From: Natronincola peptidivorans
Lineage (GTDB): Bacteria; Bacillota; Clostridia; Peptostreptococcales; Natronincolaceae
DNA length: 64,000 nucleotides
Assembly (NCBI RefSeq): GCF_900111615.1
Contig: NZ_FOHU01000002.1
Coordinates: 124,001 to 188,000, forward strand
Reading direction: 5' to 3'
A model generated the notes under the pieces. That model worked only from the letters and a program-made list of their open reading frames with translations. It searched no databases and had not been told where the DNA came from. Below, piece after piece: positions 26,384-35,329 of this stretch. How positions within the stretch are numbered: the first letter of the stretch is position 1; every line of letters begins with the position of its first letter. A program made the translations under genes and the position numbers.

Positions 26384-29300
26384 TAATATAAATTTCCTTA
26401 GGATGGAATATCCCTCTTTATATCAACGAATGAAAGAAATAGAGAGTACTATAGATGAAGGATTCATAAAGCTAGAGGACACAAGAAATGGCGAAAAAAC
26501 CTTAAAAATACAAAAAGAAGGGAAGGGAATCTATCTCCATAGCAAATATGACCCTGTTAGGGAAGCTAGTACGATCCTCGATCAATATGAAAAAACAGAG
26601 GTTATTGATGAAGATGTCTATGTAATATTTTATGGTGTTGGTCTAGGCTATCATATAGATTTGTTTGTACATAAGTATAACAATATATCCTTTTCCATAT
26701 ATGAACCCATAGAGGAAATTATGTATCATTTTCTATCTAATAAGAACCTACAAAAACTAGCATTAAAGAATATCAACTGTATAGCTGCTGAAAATAGAGA
26801 AGAGGATAGGGAAATTTTTTTTAGAGAAATGCTAAAAAATAAAGACAAGAGAATTATTGTTTTCCCATTACCAAGCTATGAAAAGAACTTTCCAAAAAAC
26901 TATGAAGTCTTTCTACAGACCTTTAAAGAAATGGTAATCGATGAAAGAAGTTCATGGGGAACCAATTATGCTTTTCAAAAAAGATGGGTTTCTAATAGCA
27001 TGAGAAATTTTAAAGAGGTATTAAGAAGCCCAAATATTTTACTAAATAAGAAAGGTCAATTTGAAGGAAAACCAGCTGTATTAGTAGCAGCAGGACCATC
27101 CTTGGATGATGAGATTGAACATCTAAGATATATCAAGGAAAAGGATTTAGCCTATATATTTACAGTTGGGTCAGCCATTAACACCTTGATTCATCACAAT
27201 ATTTATCCCCATGCTGCTTGCACCTATGATCCAAGTAAAGAGAATCAAAAGGTTTTTCAAAATATAGTGGAAAAAGATATTAAAGAAATACCACTGGTTT
27301 TTGGTAGCAGTGTAGCCTTTGAAATATTACAAAAATACCCTGGGAAAAAACTCCACATGATTACTAGTCAGGATGTTACTGCGGCCTATTATTTAAAAGC
27401 AAGATCTGGAGAAATGATACAAGGGGTTATGGATGCTCCCAGTATTGCCGTTATAACGCTACAGCTCTTATATGAATTAGGGTTTGGAAAAATCATATTA
27501 GTGGGGCAAAATTTAGCATACTTAAATGAAAAAAATTATGCAGATGGAATTGATTATCATAAGAAGCTAGTAACCAATGGGGAATTTGGAAACTCCATTA
27601 AAGTTAAAGATGTTTATGGAAGAGAAATAATGACAAATGATAGTTACAATAGAATGCGTCAACAAATGGAGGCATATCTAGAAGAGTTTAAGGGAATAGA
27701 GGTAATTAATGCTACAAAGGGAGGAGCTCATATTCAAGGAACTATATTTATCCCTCTCAATGAAGTAATAGAGAATGATCTTAGAAAACCAGTTGTAAAT
27801 AAGAACTGGTACATAATAGATAATAAAAATTACGATACAGAACATATGAAGCAGCAGATGAAAAAAATGGATATTGCTTATAAAAAAGCTAAACTATTAT
27901 TCAAAGAAGCTAAAGAAATATTAAACAAGATAGAAAAACTAGCTAAAAGCAGGAATTTTCAACAGTTGGAAAAAATGTATCAAAAATTAGATATAGTTTT
28001 CCCGAAGATTCAAAAGAACCACTACTTAAACACCTTTATATTACCTAGAAATAGAGTATCCTACCAGATTTTTATTAGTGAAATGACAGATATTCAGAGG
28101 GAAAATAGCAAAATAAAAAGAGCAGAAGGAGTAATTAATGCTGTAGGAAAGTTAATATTTGCCTGTGAAAGAGATATGACATATGTAGAAAAAGCATTTC
28201 AGAAGATACACGAAGAAATTAAAATATATATCGATGATGAGGAAGTTACCATTAAGGGAACTAATAGTGATATAATGCAAGAACTTCCTAAGATAAAAAC
28301 AAAAGAAGAACCAGAAAAACTATCTCTTACAGAAGAAAAAAAAACAACGGAATGCCATGACACTGTTAAAGAGATGTTCAATCAAATAAAGAAACAGGAT
28401 AGTATGATAGTAGAAAAACTTTCAGTGGAAAAAAATGATACTTTAAAATACACAATGGAAGTGATAGATCAAAATGCTAAAGGCATAGCTCTAGTGATAG
28501 ATGATAATGGAAGACTAGAAGGAACTGTAACAGACGGGGATATAAGAAGAGCTATTATAAAAGGTATATGCCTAGAGGAATATGTTGAGAATGTAATGAA
28601 CAAGAATTTTATATTTGTTAACGAAAATTATAGTGAAAAGTTTATTAGAAACATATTTGACCAAAAATCCATCTTCCAAATTCCTGTGTTAGATGAAGAA
28701 ATGAAGGTAATAGATATCATATTTTATCAAGACTTTATAAAGAAGCCTACAAAGGAAAACTGGGCAGTAATTATGGCAGGAGGAATAGGAAGAAGACTAA
28801 TGCCTTTGACTATGGATACCCCTAAGCCTATGCTTTCAGTGGGATCAAAGCCTATATTGGAAACCATCATAGAGCAACTAAAGACTTATGGTTATGAGAA
28901 TATCCTATTATGTCTTAATTACAAATCTCATATTATAGAAAACTATTTTCAGGATGGAAAAGCCTTTGATGTCAATATACAGTATATCAAAGAGGAAAAA
29001 CCTTTAGGCACAGCTGGAGCAATAAAGCTGGCACAAAGCTATTTACAAGAACCATTTCTAGTGATTAATGGAGACATTTTGACTAAGCTGAACTTTGATG
29101 AATTCATGAATTATCATGAAAAGCATCAGAATAAAATAACCATAGCGGCTAGAAGGCACGAGTTTGAAATACCCTACGGGGTTTTGGCTATAGAAAATGA
29201 AAAGGTTGCTTCCTTAAAGGAAAAGCCTTCTACCAGTATGTTTATCAATGGAGGCATTTACTGTCTCAGTCCTGAGACAATAAATGATATTCCTGAAAAC

Positions 29301-29474
29301 CAATATTTTAATATTACTGAACTTATTCAAAAAGCAATAGATAAAAATGAAAAAGTAGGGAGCTTTCCTATCACAGAGTATTGGATGGATATTGGTCAGG
29401 TGGAGGACTATCATCAAGCCAATACGGACTATCAAGAATTATTTAGGAGGGAAGCCAGTGCAACTAAAGAATAA
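26373..29474 (+). CDS. Fusion of Maf flagellin glycosyltransferase with a CBS-pair and sugar-1-phosphate nucleotidyltransferase (PtmE-like)
   Basis: This 1033-residue three-part protein starts at ATG 26373 (GAGGAGGTG 10 bases upstream), overlapping the preceding gene. Residues about 1-640 are a motility accessory factor (Maf/DUF115) with the nucleotide-sugar site GKPAVLVAAGPSLDDEI and HAACTYDPSKENQ. Maf proteins transfer nonulosonic acids to flagellin Ser/Thr. Residues about 676-790 are a CBS pair (LEGTVTDGDIRRAI). Residues about 797-1033 are a nucleotidyltransferase (VIMAGGIGRRLMPLT, KPMLSVGSKPILE, FLVINGDILTKL). CBS plus nucleotidyltransferase is the architecture of Campylobacter PtmE, which makes the GDP-amino sugar that feeds LegB. 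The frame is continuous with no stop between parts, so the fusion appears real. First and last pathway steps would be on one polypeptide. Confidence 0.88.
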   Translation: MLTDNINFLRMEYPSLYQRMKEIESTIDEGFIKLEDTRNGEKTLKIQKEGKGIYLHSKYDPVREASTILDQYEKTEVIDEDVYVIFYGVGLGYHIDLFVHKYNNISFSIYEPIEEIMYHFLSNKNLQKLALKNINCIAAENREEDREIFFREMLKNKDKRIIVFPLPSYEKNFPKNYEVFLQTFKEMVIDERSSWGTNYAFQKRWVSNSMRNFKEVLRSPNILLNKKGQFEGKPAVLVAAGPSLDDEIEHLRYIKEKDLAYIFTVGSAINTLIHHNIYPHAACTYDPSKENQKVFQNIVEKDIKEIPLVFGSSVAFEILQKYPGKKLHMITSQDVTAAYYLKARSGEMIQGVMDAPSIAVITLQLLYELGFGKIILVGQNLAYLNEKNYADGIDYHKKLVTNGEFGNSIKVKDVYGREIMTNDSYNRMRQQMEAYLEEFKGIEVINATKGGAHIQGTIFIPLNEVIENDLRKPVVNKNWYIIDNKNYDTEHMKQQMKKMDIAYKKAKLLFKEAKEILNKIEKLAKSRNFQQLEKMYQKLDIVFPKIQKNHYLNTFILPRNRVSYQIFISEMTDIQRENSKIKRAEGVINAVGKLIFACERDMTYVEKAFQKIHEEIKIYIDDEEVTIKGTNSDIMQELPKIKTKEEPEKLSLTEEKKTTECHDTVKEMFNQIKKQDSMIVEKLSVEKNDTLKYTMEVIDQNAKGIALVIDDNGRLEGTVTDGDIRRAIIKGICLEEYVENVMNKNFIFVNENYSEKFIRNIFDQKSIFQIPVLDEEMKVIDIIFYQDFIKKPTKENWAVIMAGGIGRRLMPLTMDTPKPMLSVGSKPILETIIEQLKTYGYENILLCLNYKSHIIENYFQDGKAFDVNIQYIKEEKPLGTAGAIKLAQSYLQEPFLVINGDILTKLNFDEFMNYHEKHQNKITIAARRHEFEIPYGVLAIENEKVASLKEKPSTSMFINGGIYCLSPETINDIPENQYFNITELIQKAIDKNEKVGSFPITEYWMDIGQVEDYHQANTDYQELFRREASATKE

Positions 29475-30450
29475 GAAGGTACTAGTAACAGGCGCTGAGG
29501 GTTTTATTGGGAGTCATTTGGTGGAAAGGCTTGTAGAACTAGGGGCTGAGGTAACAGCATTTACACTGTATAACTCCTTTAATAGCTGGGGATGGCTAGA
29601 CACCTTAGATGAAAAATATAAAAAGCATATGGAGGTATTTACAGGAGATGCTCGGGATGAAAACAGTGTCAGAAAAGCTGTAGAAGACAAGGATATTGTT
29701 TTTCATCTAGCGGCATTAATAGCGATACCTTATTCCTATTATGCCCCTGCATCTTATGTTGATACAAATGTAAAGGGAACATTAAATGTACTGCAGGCAT
29801 GCAGGGATTTCATGATAGAAAAAATGATTCATACTTCTACTAGTGAAGTATATGGTACTGCTAAGTACGTACCCATAGATGAAGAACATCCATTACAAGG
29901 ACAGTCTCCTTATTCTGCCAGCAAAATAGCAGCAGATATGATGGCGGAAAGCTACTATCGTTCCTTTAAAACACCAGTAGCTATTATGAGGCCTTTTAAC
30001 ACTTATGGACCAAGACAGTCTGCGAGAGCCGTGATTCCTACCATTATATCTCAAATCCTATCAGGAGCCAAAGAAATCCAGTTAGGTAGTCTTTTACCTA
30101 CTAGAGATTTTAATTATGTAAAGGATACAGTTGAAGGCTTTATTCAGGTAGCAGAAAATGATAAAACAATAGGCACCATAATGAATATTGGCACAGGGAA
30201 GGAAATATCTATAGGTCATCTAACAGAAAAAATCATTGGACTCATCGGCAGAGATGTAAAAATAAGCTGTCAAGAAGAAAGACTTAGGCCAGAAAAAAGT
30301 GAAGTGAACAGACTTTGTGCCTGCAATAAAAAGGTTTCTGAAATCACTAACTGGAAACCAAAGTACACATTAGATGAAGGGTTGAAAGAGACAATAGATT
30401 GGATAGAGAAAAATATTCACTATTTTAAGTCTGATATATATAATGTATAG
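29458..30450 (+). CDS. legB: LegB-type nucleotide-sugar 4,6-dehydratase
   Basis: This 330-residue extended SDR has the Rossmann motif VTGAEGFIGSHLVERL, TSTSEVYGTAKY and catalytic YSASKIAADMMAES. The family converts GDP-GlcNAc to the 4-keto-6-deoxy sugar in the legionaminic acid pathway. The start is GTG 29458, with AGGAGG at 29445-29450, inside the end of the Maf fusion gene (17-base overlap). It is followed directly by the aminotransferase LegC. UDP-specific relatives exist; GDP specificity is inferred from the neighbouring PtmE-like module. Confidence 0.88.
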   Translation: MQLKNKKVLVTGAEGFIGSHLVERLVELGAEVTAFTLYNSFNSWGWLDTLDEKYKKHMEVFTGDARDENSVRKAVEDKDIVFHLAALIAIPYSYYAPASYVDTNVKGTLNVLQACRDFMIEKMIHTSTSEVYGTAKYVPIDEEHPLQGQSPYSASKIAADMMAESYYRSFKTPVAIMRPFNTYGPRQSARAVIPTIISQILSGAKEIQLGSLLPTRDFNYVKDTVEGFIQVAENDKTIGTIMNIGTGKEISIGHLTEKIIGLIGRDVKISCQEERLRPEKSEVNRLCACNKKVSEITNWKPKYTLDEGLKETIDWIEKNIHYFKSDIYNV

Positions 30451-30474
30451 GCTAAAAGTAAAGAGAGGTAGAAA

Positions 30475-31629
30475 ATGATTCCATTATGCATACCAAATAT
30501 TGAGGGCAACGAATGGAAATACATTAAAGAATGCTTAGATACCAATTGGGTATCTTCTGCAGGCAGCTATGTAGATCTTTTTGAAGAAAGATTTAATGAA
30601 TATCTAAAGATAGAGACTTCAGTAGTTACTATGAATGGAACTGCTGCCATCACCTTAGCTTTACAAACACTAGGGATAGGACCAAGAGATGAAGTGATAG
30701 TTCCCTCTATGACCTTTATTGCTAGCGTGAATCCTATTAAATATGTAGGAGCAGAGCCTGTTTTTGTAGATATCACTAAGGATACATGGGTGATGGATGT
30801 TGAGAAGGTAGAGGAATTAATTACAAAAAATACAAAAGCAATTATTCCTGTACATACCTATGGGAATGTAGTGGATATGGAACCTCTATTAGAAATAGCT
30901 AAAAAGTATAACTTGTTTGTGATAGAAGATGCGACAGAGGCTCTAGGCTCAGAATATAGGACAAAGAATGGTGTATGGCATAAGGCGGGAACATTAGGGG
31001 ATTTTGGCACCTTCAGCTTTAATGGAAACAAATTGATTACCACAGGGGCAGGAGGCATGCTGGTTACCAACAATGGAAAGGCAGGAGAAAAAGCAAAATA
31101 TTTGTCTAATCAAGCAAAGACGATCCTATCCAATGGAAGTATGATCCATGAAGAAATAGGCTACAACTATCGGATGCCTAATCTACTGGCTGCCATGGGA
31201 GTAGCACAGTTAGAGAAAATTAAAGAGTATATAAAGGCAAAAACAAGGAATGTCAGCCTATATAAGGAGTATTTACAAGGCATAGAAGGGATCCAACTTC
31301 CTACAGAAAAGGGAAATGTGAAGCATGTGCATTGGCTGTATAGTGTTTTAATAAATAAAGATTATGGCATTAATCGGGATGGACTGTTAGAAAGGTTAAA
31401 TAAAAGCGGTATTGAAAGCAGACCTTTTTTTCAGCCCATTCATGCTATGACTCCGTATATGGAATGTAAAAAAGGGAGGATGGAGGTTACTTGCGAGATT
31501 AGCCACAAAGGTGTTAACCTTCCAAGTTCTGTTTCATTAAAAAACGAAGAGATAGAATATATATGTGGTTACATAAAAAAATACAAAAAAGAACTGGTAA
31601 ATAACAAAAAAGCAGGTGAAAAAAAATGA
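30475..31629 (+). CDS. legC: LegC-type PLP-dependent sugar aminotransferase
   Basis: This 384-residue DegT/DnrJ/EryC1/StrS-family enzyme has the N-terminus IEGNEWKYIKECLDTNWVSS typical of the LegC subfamily, IPVHTYGNVVDMEPL, IEDATEALGS and the Schiff-base lysine in FSFNGNKLITTGAGG. It aminates C-4 of the 4-keto-6-deoxy sugar using glutamate as donor. GAGAGGTAG precedes ATG 30475. It overlaps legH by ATGA. Confidence 0.9.
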   Translation: MIPLCIPNIEGNEWKYIKECLDTNWVSSAGSYVDLFEERFNEYLKIETSVVTMNGTAAITLALQTLGIGPRDEVIVPSMTFIASVNPIKYVGAEPVFVDITKDTWVMDVEKVEELITKNTKAIIPVHTYGNVVDMEPLLEIAKKYNLFVIEDATEALGSEYRTKNGVWHKAGTLGDFGTFSFNGNKLITTGAGGMLVTNNGKAGEKAKYLSNQAKTILSNGSMIHEEIGYNYRMPNLLAAMGVAQLEKIKEYIKAKTRNVSLYKEYLQGIEGIQLPTEKGNVKHVHWLYSVLINKDYGINRDGLLERLNKSGIESRPFFQPIHAMTPYMECKKGRMEVTCEISHKGVNLPSSVSLKNEEIEYICGYIKKYKKELVNNKKAGEKK

Positions 31630-32348
31630 AGCTGTGGAAGGGCTTACCAACAGTTATTTTTGGGACTGGGAGTACATCTAAAGAGGTTGTAGATTTTATT
31701 GATGATATTAACAATCAGAATCATGAAAATGTTTTTGATGTGTTAGGATATGTTTCCGAAAGCAAAAAAGAAATTGGCACTGTATTAAATAAAAAAGAAA
31801 TAATTACATGGGATGAAACCTTTAAATCCTTTGCAAAAAACTTCCCTTTATTGGGTGTAATTATTCCTTTTGGTAAAGTAGAGATTAAGATGAATATACT
31901 AAAAAAAATTCAATTATCTAATAACATAGTATTTCCTAACATCATACACCCTAAAGCAATCCTTAATAAGGATAGAGTACATATTGGCATTGGAAACATT
32001 ATTTATCCTGGAGTAGTTTGCACAAGCGATATTCATATAGGCAATTTTAACACCATCAATATGAATGTTACCATTGGTCATGATGTTAAAATAGGTAATT
32101 ATAATGTGATTAACCCTGTAACAGCTATTTCAGGCAATGTTCTATTAGAAAATGAGATAAGTATAGGAACAGGAAGTAGTATTGCACAAGGAATCAAAAT
32201 AGGAGAAAAAGCTTTTATTGCAATGGGATCTGCAGTCATTGAGAATGTAGAAAAGGGAGAACAAGTTAGTGGAAACTTTGCAACTGACCATAGAAATAAT
32301 TTGAAGAAATATATGGAGAAAAAATTAAAAAGACAAACCAATAAATAA
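31626..32348 (+). CDS. legH: LegH-type sugar N-acetyltransferase (NeuD/PglD family)
   Basis: This 240-residue enzyme has an N-terminal nucleotide-binding-like segment (VIFGTGSTSKEVVDFIDD, LGYVSESKKEIG) and a left-handed beta-helix made of hexapeptide repeats (NIIYPGVVCTSDIHIGNF, KAFIAMGSAVIENV). This is the PglD/NeuD architecture. It acetylates the new 4-amino group from acetyl-CoA. ATG 31626 overlaps the legC stop and follows AGGTGA. It lies between legC and legG. Confidence 0.85.
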   Translation: MKLWKGLPTVIFGTGSTSKEVVDFIDDINNQNHENVFDVLGYVSESKKEIGTVLNKKEIITWDETFKSFAKNFPLLGVIIPFGKVEIKMNILKKIQLSNNIVFPNIIHPKAILNKDRVHIGIGNIIYPGVVCTSDIHIGNFNTINMNVTIGHDVKIGNYNVINPVTAISGNVLLENEISIGTGSSIAQGIKIGEKAFIAMGSAVIENVEKGEQVSGNFATDHRNNLKKYMEKKLKRQTNK

Positions 32349-32366
32349 AAAGGAATTGGGATTATC

Positions 32367-33551
32367 ATGAAAAAGAAATTTGCAGTAGTAACTGGAACAA
32401 GAGCTGAATACGGTTTGTTACGTCCATTGATCAAAGAGATAAACAAAGACATGCATATAGAGACAGCTCTAATCGTGACAGGAGCACATCTTTCTGATTT
32501 TTATGGCAAAACCATAGACTTCATAAAGGAAGATGGCTTTAAGATAGATTTTGTTGTGGATATGGAATTAAAAGGCGATAAAGAAACAGAGATTTGTCAT
32601 TCTATGGCAATAGGGCTTAAAAAGTTTTCTTCATTATTTTCTAATGCAGCCTTTGACGGAGTTATTATACTTGGTGATCGCTATGAATTATTGTCAGTAT
32701 GTACGGCAGCCGTCATCCATAGAGTGCCTATTGTGCATATCCATGGAGGTGAGGTCACTGAAGGGGCCATTGATGATACCATAAGACATGCTATAACTAA
32801 AATGACATCCATTCATTTTCCTTCTTTAGATATTTATAGAGATAGGATTATACAGATGGGAGAGAATCCAGAACGGGTGTATTCAGTAGGGTCATTAGCA
32901 ATAGATAATATGAGAGAGATAAAGCTGATGAATAAAGAAGAAATTTCTCAATATACTGGAATAAATTTCAAAGAAAAGATTGCTTTAATGACTTATCATC
33001 CTGTTACACTTAATTGCTTTAACCACATATCTGTTGAGATAAAAGAAATCATGAAGGCATTAGTAGATACAAATTTAATTGTATTGATTACCATGCCCAA
33101 TGCTGATATGGGCAGCCAGGAGGTATATAGTGTTATACTAGAATACATGAATCGTTATCCTGATAAATTTCAATTAAGGAAAAATCTAGGGCAAAAAGCA
33201 TATTTAAGTTCCATGAAGTATGCTGCTATGATGATAGGAAATTCATCTAGTGGAATTAGTGAGAGTCCATATTTCAAGCTTCCAGTGGTGAATGTAGGAG
33301 AAAGACAAAAAGGCAGATTAAGGACTCCTAATATTATTGATTGTGAAGGAAGGAAAGAAAAAGTTCTACAAGCAATTCATCAAGCACTATCGGAAGACTT
33401 TAAAAGCAAAATACAAAGCATGAATAATCCTTATGGTGATGGGACAACGGCAAAAAAAATAGCAAATGTATTAAAGCAAGTTAATTTCAAGGATAAAGAT
33501 GAATTGCTTAAAAAAGGATTTTATGATTTGACTTCAATAAGGATGTGTTGA
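32367..33551 (+). CDS. legG: LegG-type UDP/GDP-sugar hydrolysing 2-epimerase (NeuC family)
   Basis: This 394-residue enzyme has the GT-B fold of hydrolysing UDP-GlcNAc 2-epimerases: GTRAEYGLLRPLIKEI, VIILGDRYELLS, the catalytic region HIHGGEVTEGAIDDTIRHA, and MIGNSSSGISESPYF near the C-terminus. In the legionaminic route it releases 2,4-diacetamido-2,4,6-trideoxymannose. AAGGAATTGGG precedes ATG 32367. Its stop overlaps the possible upstream starts of legI. Confidence 0.9.
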   Translation: MKKKFAVVTGTRAEYGLLRPLIKEINKDMHIETALIVTGAHLSDFYGKTIDFIKEDGFKIDFVVDMELKGDKETEICHSMAIGLKKFSSLFSNAAFDGVIILGDRYELLSVCTAAVIHRVPIVHIHGGEVTEGAIDDTIRHAITKMTSIHFPSLDIYRDRIIQMGENPERVYSVGSLAIDNMREIKLMNKEEISQYTGINFKEKIALMTYHPVTLNCFNHISVEIKEIMKALVDTNLIVLITMPNADMGSQEVYSVILEYMNRYPDKFQLRKNLGQKAYLSSMKYAAMMIGNSSSGISESPYFKLPVVNVGERQKGRLRTPNIIDCEGRKEKVLQAIHQALSEDFKSKIQSMNNPYGDGTTAKKIANVLKQVNFKDKDELLKKGFYDLTSIRMC

Positions 33552-33553
33552 AT

Positions 33554-34573
33554 ATGGGTTGCTTTATTATTGCAGAAGCGGGAGTAAATCATAATGGAGA
33601 TTTAAAATTAGCAAAAAAACTAGTAGATGCTGCGGCGGAAGCAAAGTGCGATGCTGTAAAATTTCAAACCTTTAAAGCAAAATGGGGTTTAATAAAGTCT
33701 GCAAAAAAAGCAGCATATCAAGTAAAGAATACAGGGCAGGAAGAAACACAATATGAAATGGTTAAAAAGCTAGAATTAAGCGAACAGGATCATAGAGAAT
33801 TAATAGCATACTGTACAACAAAGAAGATAATATTCCTTTCCACCCCCTTTGATAGGGAGTCGGTAGATTTATTACATAGATTGCATATATCCATGTTTAA
33901 GATTGCGTCAGGAGAGATTACTAATAAACCACTGCTTAAATATATAGCTAAAAAACAAAAACCAATGATTCTATCAACAGGCATGTCAACACTAGGAGAG
34001 GTAGAAGAAGCTTTAACATGGATTTATGAAGAAGATAATACGCAAGTAACACTGCTGCACTGCACTTCAAACTATCCAACGGATATGAAAGATGTTAATC
34101 TAAGAGCAATGGAAACCCTAAAGAAGGCTTTTCAAGTAGATGTAGGATATTCTGATCACACCCTTGGCATAGAAGTGCCTATAGCAGCTGCAGCATTAGG
34201 TGCTAAAGTAATAGAAAAACACTTAACTCTAGATAAAGAGATGGAGGGGCCAGATCACAAAGCTTCCTTAGAGCCTCATGAATTAAGGCAGATGGTGGAT
34301 TCAATACGGAATATTGAAAGTGCATTAGGAAGTGGCATAAAAAAGGTGGCAGAAGGAGAAAAAGACACTAGAATTGTAGCAAGAAAAAGCATTGTAGCGA
34401 GACAGAAAATAACCAGGGGAGAAGTGATTGCTGAGGAGATGCTTTGTATAAAAAGACCCGGCAATGGTATCCCACCTAAATATATGGGACAAATAGTAGG
34501 GCAAAAAGCTATCAAGGATATTGAAGAGGATACATTGATTTCAATAGAAGATATTACTTTTCATAAGGAATAA
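33554..34573 (+). CDS. legI: LegI-type N,N'-diacetyllegionaminate synthase (NeuB family)
   Basis: This roughly 339-residue enzyme condenses the trideoxymannose product with phosphoenolpyruvate. The N-terminal TIM barrel carries FIIAEAGVNHNGDLKLAK, DAVKFQTFKA, MFKIASGEITN, ILSTGMSTLGEVEEA and the metal ligand region VGYSDHTLGIEV. The C-terminal SAF/antifreeze-like domain includes IVARQKITRGEV and IKRPGNGI. Start choice is uncertain: ATG 33554, or GTG 33545 / TTG 33548 a few bases earlier, all near a weak AAGGA site. Confidence 0.92.
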   Translation: MGCFIIAEAGVNHNGDLKLAKKLVDAAAEAKCDAVKFQTFKAKWGLIKSAKKAAYQVKNTGQEETQYEMVKKLELSEQDHRELIAYCTTKKIIFLSTPFDRESVDLLHRLHISMFKIASGEITNKPLLKYIAKKQKPMILSTGMSTLGEVEEALTWIYEEDNTQVTLLHCTSNYPTDMKDVNLRAMETLKKAFQVDVGYSDHTLGIEVPIAAAALGAKVIEKHLTLDKEMEGPDHKASLEPHELRQMVDSIRNIESALGSGIKKVAEGEKDTRIVARKSIVARQKITRGEVIAEEMLCIKRPGNGIPPKYMGQIVGQKAIKDIEEDTLISIEDITFHKE

Positions 34574-34585
34574 ATGGGAGGAAAT

Positions 34586-35299
34586 ATGGAAAAAACAGCA
34601 AGAAAAATACTATGCATGATACCAGCTCGAGGGGGTTCTAAGGGTGTAAAAAGGAAAAATATAAGGCACTTAGGAGGAAAACCTCTAATTCAGTGGACGA
34701 TTGATGAAGCAAAGAAATCTACATATATTGATAGGATTATTGTGTCCACAGAGGATGAAGAAATTCAAAGGGTAAGCGAAGCATTGGAGGTGGAAGTGTT
34801 TATAAGACCAAGGGTATTGGCACAAGACCACACTCCATCTATTGATGTAGTACTACATGTATTGAATGAATTAAAGACAGCTGGATATAAGCCAGATTTG
34901 GTAGTCCTATTACAATGCACATCACCCCTGAGAAAAGTAGAGCATATAGATGAAGCCTTTTCTATATTGATACAGAACATTAATAACACAGACGGGATCG
35001 CTTCTATTACAAGAGAGGAGCATCCACCATGGTGGATGAAAAGAGTAGATGAAAAAGGATATTTGATAGATTTTTTAGAGGATAAAGAAAACATATTCAC
35101 AAGAAGACAGGATTTTCCCGATGTTTATCGTTTAAATGGAGCAATTTATATCATTAAGACAGAAGAACTGTATAGCAAAAGAAGCTTTATTACGGATAAA
35201 ACTATGGCATACACAATGGATGCTAAATCCTCCATAGATATTGATACAAAAGAAGATTTTCAATTAGCAGAACTATACGCCCGTTTACTAGATAGGTAG
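34586..35299 (+). CDS. legF: LegF-type CMP-legionaminic acid synthetase
   Basis: This 237-residue acylneuraminate cytidylyltransferase has the nucleotide loop MIPARGGSKGVKRKNIRHLG, LIQWTIDEAKKS, VLLQCTSPLRK and MDAKSSIDIDTKEDFQLAE. It activates the nonulosonic acid with CTP for transfer by Maf. ATG 34586 follows GGGAGG (34576-34581); an in-frame ATG at 34574 lies before that site. It closes the six-gene leg set. Confidence 0.9.
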   Translation: MEKTARKILCMIPARGGSKGVKRKNIRHLGGKPLIQWTIDEAKKSTYIDRIIVSTEDEEIQRVSEALEVEVFIRPRVLAQDHTPSIDVVLHVLNELKTAGYKPDLVVLLQCTSPLRKVEHIDEAFSILIQNINNTDGIASITREEHPPWWMKRVDEKGYLIDFLEDKENIFTRRQDFPDVYRLNGAIYIIKTEELYSKRSFITDKTMAYTMDAKSSIDIDTKEDFQLAELYARLLDR

Positions 35300-35329
35300 A
35301 AAATGAAAGCAGGTAAGGAGGAAATGATG

